Of a DNA stretch of 11,387 bases, positions 6,693 to 11,387 are shown piece after piece. The DNA lies in contig JBDZUX010000060.1 of NCBI GenBank assembly GCA_040255405.1, positions 1 to 11,387 on the forward strand, in the 5' to 3' direction. Every line of letters begins with the position of its first letter. Within the stretch, counting starts at the first letter, position 1. Made by a program: the position numbers and the translations under genes. This DNA comes from 66-474 sp040255405 (GTDB taxonomy: Bacteria; Pseudomonadota; Gammaproteobacteria; Xanthomonadales; Rhodanobacteraceae). The notes under the pieces are model-generated. The model ran no database searches, had not been told where the DNA came from, and saw nothing but the letters and a program-made list of their open reading frames with translations.

Positions 6693-7994
6693 GTGGACAG
6701 GTCGTACTTCCTTGTTGCAATCGCGTGGCTGGCGCTGGCGTTGCCAGCGATCGGGTCGGCGCGCGCGCTGCAGCCATCGCTGGCACAGGCGATCGCCGCC
6801 GCGCCGGCCGGGGCCACGCTGGTGGTGCCGGCCGGCGTCCATTCCGTTTCCGGTTTGCGGCTCGACAAGCCGGTCACGCTGGTCGGCGCGCCAGGCGCGA
6901 TCCTGGATGGCGGTGGACACGGCGACGTGCTGCGCATCGCCGCGCCCGGCGTCACGGTGCGCGGCCTGACGCTCCGACATGGCGGCACCGACCTCACCGC
7001 CGAAAACGCCGGGATTTTCGTTGAGCAGTCCGGGCACGACGCCACGCTGGAGCACAACCGCATCGAGGACACGTTGTTCGGCATCTACCTGGACGGTCCG
7101 GCCCGCGTGCGCATCGCGCACAACGTGATCCGCGGCATGCGTTCGCTGCAGGTCGCCGATCGCGGCGACGGCATTCACCTGTGGAACGACACCGGCTGCA
7201 CCATCGAGGCCAACGACATCGCGGGTGCGCGCGACGGCATCTACGTCTACGTCAGCTCCCACAGCACCATCACGCGCAACCTCGTGCACGACGTGCGCTA
7301 CGGCATCCATTACATGTATTCCAACCACAGCGAACTGACCGGCAACACCAGCCGCGACAACGTCGCCGGGTTTGCGCTGATGTCGTCGGACCACCTGCGG
7401 GTGGCCGGCAACATCGCCGAGCGCAACGCCTCGTACGGCTTCCTGTTGAACTACATTTCGCGCAGCGTGTTCAGCGACAACCAGGCGCGCGACACCACCG
7501 GACAGCGCGACCTCGCCGGCGCCACCATCGACGGCGCCGAAGGCAAGGGGCTGTTCGTTTACCTCTCGCAATTCAATGACTTCCGCGACAATGTGGTTGC
7601 GGATTCGGAGATCGGCATCCACGTGACCGCGGGCTCCGAGCAGAACCGGCTGTGGGGCAACTGCTTCGTCGGCAACCGCACCCAGGTGAAGTACGTGCAG
7701 AACCTGGCGCAGGAATGGTCGCGCGACGGACGCGGCAACTACTGGAGCGATTACCTCGGCTGGGACCTCGACGGCAACAGCCTCGGCGACGTTCCGTTCC
7801 GCCCGAACGACGGCGTCGACGTGCTGATGTGGAAGTACCCGTCGGCGCGCCTGCTGATGTCGAGTCCCGCGGTGCTGCTGATGCGCTACGTGCAGCGCGC
7901 CTTCCCGGTGTTCACGCCGCCTTCGGTGCAGGACAGCCGGCCGCTCATGCACACGCCCCTTGCCTGCGGAACCCGCCATGCAACCCGCGATTGA
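6693..7994 (+). CDS. nosD: NosD, periplasmic copper-centre assembly protein
   Basis: NosD is a periplasmic right-handed beta-helix protein that accepts copper from NosL and works with the NosFY ABC transporter to mature the CuZ site of NosZ. The 433-residue product has a Sec signal peptide (hydrophobic residues 6-20, probable cleavage after SARA near residue 25). It then has carbohydrate-binding/sugar-hydrolase (CASH) type repeats with many short asparagine turns from about 40 to 330. Typical NosD stretches are GDGIHLWN (158-165), RYGIHYMYSN (202-211) and GNYWSDYLGWD (348-358). The start is GTG 6693, giving the signal peptide directly; the other nearby GTGs are out of frame. The ribosome site is weak and the 28-base palindrome lies just upstream. 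Its end overlaps nosF by 17 bases. The C-terminal tail after about 405 is low in recognisable structure. Confidence 0.95.
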   Translation: MDRSYFLVAIAWLALALPAIGSARALQPSLAQAIAAAPAGATLVVPAGVHSVSGLRLDKPVTLVGAPGAILDGGGHGDVLRIAAPGVTVRGLTLRHGGTDLTAENAGIFVEQSGHDATLEHNRIEDTLFGIYLDGPARVRIAHNVIRGMRSLQVADRGDGIHLWNDTGCTIEANDIAGARDGIYVYVSSHSTITRNLVHDVRYGIHYMYSNHSELTGNTSRDNVAGFALMSSDHLRVAGNIAERNASYGFLLNYISRSVFSDNQARDTTGQRDLAGATIDGAEGKGLFVYLSQFNDFRDNVVADSEIGIHVTAGSEQNRLWGNCFVGNRTQVKYVQNLAQEWSRDGRGNYWSDYLGWDLDGNSLGDVPFRPNDGVDVLMWKYPSARLLMSSPAVLLMRYVQRAFPVFTPPSVQDSRPLMHTPLACGTRHATRD

Positions 7995-8910
7995 ATGCCG
8001 TCAACTCGGCAAGCGCTACGGTGCGATCACCGCGCTCGATGGCGTCAGCGCGACCGTGCCCCGCGGCCAGGTAGTGGGCCTGCTGGGCCACAACGGTGCC
8101 GGCAAGTCGACACTGGTGAAGCTGGTGCTCGGGCTGATCGCGCCAAGCAGCGGTACGCTCGGCGTGCTCGGCAAAACACCCTGGGGCGCGCCTACGTTGC
8201 GCCAGCGAATCGGCTACCTGCCCGAAAATGCGGTGTTCTATCCGAACCTCACCGGTGAGGAACTGCTGGTGTATCTCGCGCGCCTGAAACGCGCGCCGCG
8301 CGCGCAGGTCGCGGCGCTGCTGGAACGCGTCGGGCTGGCCGAGGCGTCGCGACGCCGCATCGGCACGTATTCCAAGGGCATGCGGCAACGCCTCGGCCTC
8401 GCGCAGGCACTACTCGGCGCCCCCGAATTGCTGCTGCTGGATGAACCCACCACCGGGCTGGACCCGCAGGCGTCGCGGGATTTCTACCGTACCGTCGCGG
8501 AGCTGCGCGCCGAAGGTTGCACGGTGCTGATTTCCTCGCACCTGCTGGCGGAACTGGAGCCGCACATCGACGCGGCCCTGATCCTGCGCCAGGGCCGGTT
8601 GCTGGCCGCCGGCGGCCTGGCGGAATTGAATGCGCGTGCATCGCTGCCTGCCTCGGTGCGGGTGCGCGTGCGCGACCAGCAGATCGCGTCGCTGCAGGCG
8701 CGCCTCGCGGCGCGCGGCCTGGCGGTGCAGGCTGGGCCGTCCGGCTTGCTGGAATTCCCGCTGGCCGCCACGGCCAAGCTGCCCACGCTGGGCGAGCTCG
8801 CGCACGATCCTGCCGTCGTCGATCTCGACGTACGCGAGCCGAGCCTTGCACAACTCTACGACTGGCTGGGTTCCAGCCCCGCATCCGCAACGGAGCACGC
8901 ACGCGCATGA
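7978..8910 (+). CDS. nosF: NosF, ABC transporter ATPase for NosZ maturation
   Basis: NosF is the cytoplasmic ATPase that powers NosY and NosD in building the sulfide-containing CuZ centre. The 310-residue protein shows Walker A GHNGAGKST (37-45), the ABC signature YSKGMRQR (131-138, with KGM in place of the common GGQ), Walker B LLLLDEP (151-157) and the H-loop SSHLL with His188. A C-terminal domain of about 90 residues follows, as is usual for this DrrA/CcmA-like family. I chose ATG 7978 because it gives the normal short run to the first strand (MQPAIECRQLGKRYG); a TTG at 7960 would add six residues without a better ribosome site. The gene overlaps nosD by 17 bases and shares ATGA with nosY, indicating translational coupling. 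Confidence 0.95.
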   Translation: MQPAIECRQLGKRYGAITALDGVSATVPRGQVVGLLGHNGAGKSTLVKLVLGLIAPSSGTLGVLGKTPWGAPTLRQRIGYLPENAVFYPNLTGEELLVYLARLKRAPRAQVAALLERVGLAEASRRRIGTYSKGMRQRLGLAQALLGAPELLLLDEPTTGLDPQASRDFYRTVAELRAEGCTVLISSHLLAELEPHIDAALILRQGRLLAAGGLAELNARASLPASVRVRVRDQQIASLQARLAARGLAVQAGPSGLLEFPLAATAKLPTLGELAHDPAVVDLDVREPSLAQLYDWLGSSPASATEHARA

Positions 8911-9740
8911 ACGCCACCGCCGTGATTGCGTGGAAGGAATTCCGGGACGACTTCCGCAGCCGCTGGACGGTGGCGCTCACCGTGTTGTTCGCGCTGCTGG
9001 CGCTGGCGATCGCGTGGTTCGGCGGCGCGGCCTCGGGCAAGGTGGGCTTCACCTCATTCGACGCGACGCTCGCCAGCCTGACGACATTGGGTGCCTTCGT
9101 GATCCCGCTGATCGGACTGCTGCTTGCCTACGACACCATCGTCGGCGAGCGCAGCGACGGCACCTTGTTGCTGCTCCTGAGCTATCCGTTGCCGCGCAGC
9201 CAACTGGTTGCGGGCAAATTCCTGGGTCACTGCCTGGCGCTGGCGGCGGCGACGCTCGCGGGGTTCGGCCTGGCGATCGCGGCGATGCAGATGTTGCAGG
9301 CCTCTGCGCAGACGCTCGATGCGTGGCTGGCGATCGGGCGCTTCAGCGTGAGCGCCGCGTTGCTGGGCGCGTGTTTCGTCGGAATCGCGTGCCTCGTGAG
9401 CGCGTTCACCGCCGACAAGTCGCGCGCCGCGGGCCTCGCGCTGATCGTGTGGTTGGTCACGGTGGTGGTGTTCGACCTGGTGTTGCTGGCGCTGCTGGTG
9501 GTGAGCGGCGGCAATCCGGTCGAGCGCGCCGTGTATCCGTACCTGCTGCTGGCCAATCCGGTGGATGTGTTCCGGCTGGTCAACCTGACCGCGCTGGGCC
9601 AGGGCGCCGGCAACGAACTGCTGACAGGCATGACGGCCGGCCACGGCTATCCGGCGGCGCTGCTGTGGCTGATGCTGGTGGCGTGGGTGGTGGTGCCGTT
9701 TGCACTCGCAATGGCCGTGTTCCGGCGCAAGGAGGTTTGA
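8907..9740 (+). CDS. nosY: NosY, ABC transporter permease for NosZ maturation
   Basis: NosY is the inner-membrane part of NosDFY. The 277-residue protein begins with the typical amphipathic stretch IAWKEFRDDFRSRW (7-20). Six membrane helices can be read at about 21-38, 59-77, 105-127, 147-166, 174-199 and 250-271. The loop AYDTIVGERSDGTL (74-87) between helices two and three is a hallmark of ABC-2 permeases of this type and probably forms the coupling helix region that contacts NosF. ATG 8907 overlaps the nosF stop (ATGA); GGAG at 8892-8895 is a slightly distant ribosome site. The stop is four bases before nosL. Confidence 0.94.
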   Translation: MNATAVIAWKEFRDDFRSRWTVALTVLFALLALAIAWFGGAASGKVGFTSFDATLASLTTLGAFVIPLIGLLLAYDTIVGERSDGTLLLLLSYPLPRSQLVAGKFLGHCLALAAATLAGFGLAIAAMQMLQASAQTLDAWLAIGRFSVSAALLGACFVGIACLVSAFTADKSRAAGLALIVWLVTVVVFDLVLLALLVVSGGNPVERAVYPYLLLANPVDVFRLVNLTALGQGAGNELLTGMTAGHGYPAALLWLMLVAWVVVPFALAMAVFRRKEV

Positions 9741-9744
9741 GGTG

Positions 9745-10368
9745 ATGCATGCGCGATTGCGTTGGCCGCGTCTTTTCGGGAGCGCTGCGGTACTGGTCGC
9801 ACTGCTGGCCCTGCTGGCCGGCTGCGGCGCGGACCGCACGCCGGTGCCGACCGCAGCCGCGGTGCATGCCGACGACGCGTGCGCGGTCTGCGGAATGGAT
9901 CTGGGCGACGCGCCGGGGCCGCGTGGCCAGGCTTGGATCGAAGGCCAGCTGCGGCCGGTGATCTTCGATTCGGTGCGCGACTTCTTCGCCTGGGTATTGC
10001 AGCCGGATCACCAGGTCGGCGTGCAGGCCCTGTTCGTGCAGGACACCGCGCGCATCGACTGGCAGCATCCGGCGGGCGAGGGCACGACCTTCATCGATGC
10101 GCGCCGGGCGTTCTACGTGGCGTGGCAGCCGTTACCGGGTTCGATGGGTCCGACGTTGGCGCCGTTCTCGACGCGCGCCGCCGCCGAGGCATTCGCGCGC
10201 CAGCACGGCGGTGCGGTACTGGCGTTCGGTGAAATCACGCCGGCGCTGGTGGCAGACTTGCAGGACGCGTGCCCCGGCAACAGCATCGAGGTGGGCGGCC
10301 ACGCCATCGCCTGCCGTCCACCCGCAAACGCTGTCGCCGGCATCCCGCCGTCGCGGCATGCACGATGA
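9745..10368 (+). CDS. nosL: NosL, copper(I)-binding lipoprotein
   Basis: NosL is an outer-membrane-type lipoprotein copper chaperone that hands Cu(I) to NosD for NosZ assembly. The 207-residue product has a short lipoprotein signal ending in LLAGC, giving Cys27 as the lipidated residue. The copper motif CAVCGM (Cys46, Cys49, Met51) is followed by the family pattern FIDARRAFYVAW, then SMGP, then FARQHGGAVLAF. ATG 9745 follows a strong AAGGAGG (9729-9735), which lies in the last codons of nosY. The GTG directly before it (9742) is a less likely alternative. The C-terminal tail beyond about residue 170, with two more cysteines, is longer than the core family needs. Confidence 0.93.
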   Translation: MHARLRWPRLFGSAAVLVALLALLAGCGADRTPVPTAAAVHADDACAVCGMDLGDAPGPRGQAWIEGQLRPVIFDSVRDFFAWVLQPDHQVGVQALFVQDTARIDWQHPAGEGTTFIDARRAFYVAWQPLPGSMGPTLAPFSTRAAAEAFARQHGGAVLAFGEITPALVADLQDACPGNSIEVGGHAIACRPPANAVAGIPPSRHAR

Positions 10369-10387
10369 TCCCGAAGGAGGTTGCACC

Positions 10388-10594
10388 ATGTTTGGCTTCA
10401 ACAGTATTTGGCATTGGCTGATCTTGTTGGCGGTCGTGTTGCTGCTGTTCGGCACCGGCAAGTTGCGCAACGTCGGGCGCGATCTCGGCAGCGCGATCGC
10501 CGGTTTCCGCAAGGGACTCAAGGAGGAGGAACCCGGCGAGACGTCGACATCGGCACCCGGGCGGGTGACGCAGGACGATCACCGGCCGTCCTGA
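10388..10594 (+). CDS. tatA: TatA/TatE-type twin-arginine translocase subunit
   Basis: TatA oligomers form the pore through which folded Tat substrates cross the inner membrane. This 68-residue protein has the family layout: a very short N-terminus, a membrane helix at about 7-21 (WHWLILLAVVLLLFG), the FGTGKL hinge (21-26), an amphipathic helix (GRDLGSAIAGFRKG, 30-43) and an acidic polar tail. The hinge reads KLRNVG rather than the more common KLPxxG, a mild deviation. A near-perfect AAGGAGG (10374-10380) lies seven bases before ATG 10388, 19 bases after nosL. A tatE gene at this place in the nos cluster is known from Pseudomonas stutzeri, where NosZ is a Tat substrate, so a role in exporting NosZ and NosX is likely. 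A cluster-linked tatA without tatB or tatC would depend on TatBC made elsewhere. Confidence 0.93.
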   Translation: MFGFNSIWHWLILLAVVLLLFGTGKLRNVGRDLGSAIAGFRKGLKEEEPGETSTSAPGRVTQDDHRPS

Positions 10595-10601
10595 CGGCCG
10601 G
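10582..10601 (+). terminator. GC-rich hairpin across the tatA stop codon
   Basis: CCGGCCGT (10582-10589) and ACGGCCGG (10594-10601) form an 8-bp stem with a four-base CCTG loop, extendable by one C-G pair. The tatA TGA (10592-10594) sits in the loop and 3' arm. No T tract follows, so it would act, if at all, as an attenuator or message stabiliser between the nos genes and the hemerythrin-like gene. Confidence 0.4.
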
Positions 10602-10618
10602 GCGCGCGCGGAACTCCC

Positions 10619-11155
10619 GTGCAGGATCGCTCCATCCCGAAGCGCAAGGCCGCAGCCGCGGCGGCGGAGCCGGCGTATTTCGAGCGCGAGCACCGCCGTC
10701 TCCACGCCCAGTTGCATGCCCACCTGCTGGACATCGTGGGCGGCAACTTCACACGCGCGCGCTTGCACCTGCAGCGCTGGCGGGATGCACTGGCCCTGCA
10801 CATCGATGTCGAAGAATCGCGGCTGTTGCCGCACCTTTCGGCCGAGGCGCGCTGGCCCGCGCGCGTGTACCTGCTTGAGCACCGGCGCATCCTGCAACTG
10901 GCGGATGCGCACACGGCGCGGCTGCAGGCCGTCGCTGCGCATCCACCACATGGTGCGCGGGCGCGGCGCGAAATGGCGTTGGCCCTGTTGGATGGCGCCC
11001 ATGCACTTCGCCACGTACTGGAACATCACCACCAGCGTGAGGAAATGGCACTCGCGCACGAGTTGCCCGCTGCGCTGCAGCAAGCCGCGTGGGCGCCTGG
11101 CCGCCGGCGCAAAACGCCCCTGAGCGGCAGGATCACGCCCCATCGCTTCAGCTAA
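10619..11155 (+). CDS. Hemerythrin-like (HHE domain) protein
   Basis: This 178-residue soluble protein has the spacing of a hemerythrin four-helix bundle that binds a non-haem di-iron site. Candidate ligands are His25 in EREHRRLH, His61 and Glu65 in HIDVEE, His88 in LLEHRRIL, and His132, one of His136-138 and Glu141 or Glu142 in the last helix (HVLEHHHQREE). Such proteins bind O2 or NO, or act in repair of iron-sulfur clusters, but no substrate can be assigned here. There is no signal peptide, so it is cytoplasmic. GTG 10619 is the only credible start: it lies 24 bases after tatA, has only a weak GCGGA ribosome site, and the next in-frame ATG is too late. The basic, Ala-rich first 17 residues and the basic tail after about 160 lie outside the domain. 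Co-orientation suggests it is the last gene of the operon. Confidence 0.8.
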   Translation: MQDRSIPKRKAAAAAAEPAYFEREHRRLHAQLHAHLLDIVGGNFTRARLHLQRWRDALALHIDVEESRLLPHLSAEARWPARVYLLEHRRILQLADAHTARLQAVAAHPPHGARARREMALALLDGAHALRHVLEHHHQREEMALAHELPAALQQAAWAPGRRRKTPLSGRITPHRFS

Positions 11156-11182
11156 CCCAACCGATGACAGATGAGCCGAACG

Positions 11183-11250
11183 CTCCGACGTGGTATGTAT
11201 GCCCGGCTGCCTGACCCCGTTCGGGAGCCGGAGCATTCCATGTGTCGGAG
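11183..11250 (+). other. Possible structured leader before the last gene
   Basis: CTCCGAC (11183-11189) is complementary to GTCGGAG (11244-11250), which contains most of the ribosome site of the gene starting at 11260. Inside this lies a second hairpin: CCGGCT (11203-11208) with AGCCGG (11226-11231), capped by CCCG/CGGG (11216-11219 and 11222-11225) after a seven-base bulge. The inner hairpin could instead be the end of the upstream transcript. No convincing promoter was found, so whether the pairing exists in RNA depends on where transcription starts. Confidence 0.25.
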
Positions 11251-11259
11251 GCGTGTGCG

Positions 11260-11387
11260 ATGAAACGCTACCTGCTTGTGTTGGGGATCGTTGCGGTGTC
11301 GGCTTGCGGTGTGTTCTGGGAGACCGGGGCGCACGCGCGCACGTTCGCCGACGGGTTGATCTCGCAGATGCAGTGGCGGCCGATCGG
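11260..11387 (+). CDS. Start of an exported protein, cut by the window edge
   Basis: ATG 11260 follows GGAGG (11247-11251) by eight bases and opens a frame that runs to the right edge, giving 42 full codons. The N-terminus MKRYLLVLGIVAVSAC is a signal peptide; VSAC resembles a lipobox, but cleavage after the later AHA (about residue 26) is also possible. The following FADGLISQMQWRPIG recalls the first strand of secreted VPS10/BNR-type beta-propeller proteins, which often begin with a WRxIGP-like segment. That match is from memory, on few residues, so treat the family as unproven. It is likely a separate transcription unit, 104 bases after the hemerythrin-like gene. Confidence 0.6.
   Translation, partial: MKRYLLVLGIVAVSACGVFWETGAHARTFADGLISQMQWRPI

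Noticed and set aside
4514..7084. Open frame of 856 codons on the - strand opposite nosZ
   Set aside because: Same cause: it is antisense to a fully conserved NosZ and nosD start and shows no recognisable domain.
8517..8906. Upstream part of the open frame containing nosY, inside nosF
   Set aside because: The Arg/Gly/Pro-rich translation before 8907 has no motif and lies in another frame of the conserved nosF; NosY begins at the ATG overlapping the nosF stop.
11164..11200. Promoter for the last gene from ATGACA (11164-11169) and TATGTA (11194-11199)
   Set aside because: The hexamers look fair one by one, but the 24-base spacing is far from the usual 17, so I do not call it.

Overview
The window is high-GC (roughly two thirds G+C) bacterial DNA carrying a complete clade I (Tat-type) nitrous oxide reductase cluster, all on the + strand. 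The clade call rests on the twin-arginine leader of NosZ, NosR as the membrane electron-transfer protein, and the absence of the nosB/G/H/C genes of clade II clusters. The gene set and codon use fit a denitrifying proteobacterium. A gammaproteobacterium of the Lysobacterales (Rhodanobacter-like) is my best guess, but I cannot prove it from the sequence.

Layout. Bases 1-84 are the tail of an unrelated gene. Bases 85-277 are the control region: a weak hairpin, a CRP/Clp-like palindrome (146-161) and a near-consensus FNR/DNR box (208-221). Then come ten co-directional genes with gaps of 0-50 bases or short overlaps: a thioredoxin-reductase-like ferredoxin-NADP+ reductase (278-1333), the FMN transferase ApbE/NosX (1375-2451), nosR (2451-4685), nosZ (4682-6643), nosD (6693-7994), nosF (7978-8910), nosY (8907-9740), nosL (9745-10368), a tatA/tatE-type gene (10388-10594) and a hemerythrin-like protein (10619-11155). 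A structured 104-base gap leads to the start of another exported protein (11260 to the window edge). No stretch over 300 bases lacks a gene. I saw no tRNA, rRNA, CRISPR or mobile element.

How the genes work together. NosZ reduces N2O to N2 in the periplasm. It is exported folded by Tat, which the local TatA may support. NosX attaches FMN to the periplasmic domain of NosR, and NosR is a membrane flavo-iron-sulfur protein needed for NosZ expression and activity. NosL (copper lipoprotein) and the NosDFY ABC machinery build the CuZ centre. The two less usual members are the leading ferredoxin-NADP+ reductase, which could feed NADPH electrons towards the cytoplasmic [4Fe-4S] domain of NosR, and the trailing hemerythrin-like protein, a possible O2/NO sensor or iron-handling protein. 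The points most worth a second look are these two genes, a lipobox cysteine at the end of the NosZ Tat leader followed by a low-complexity linker, a Phe replacing the usual CuA Trp, and a perfect 28-base palindrome between nosZ and nosD.
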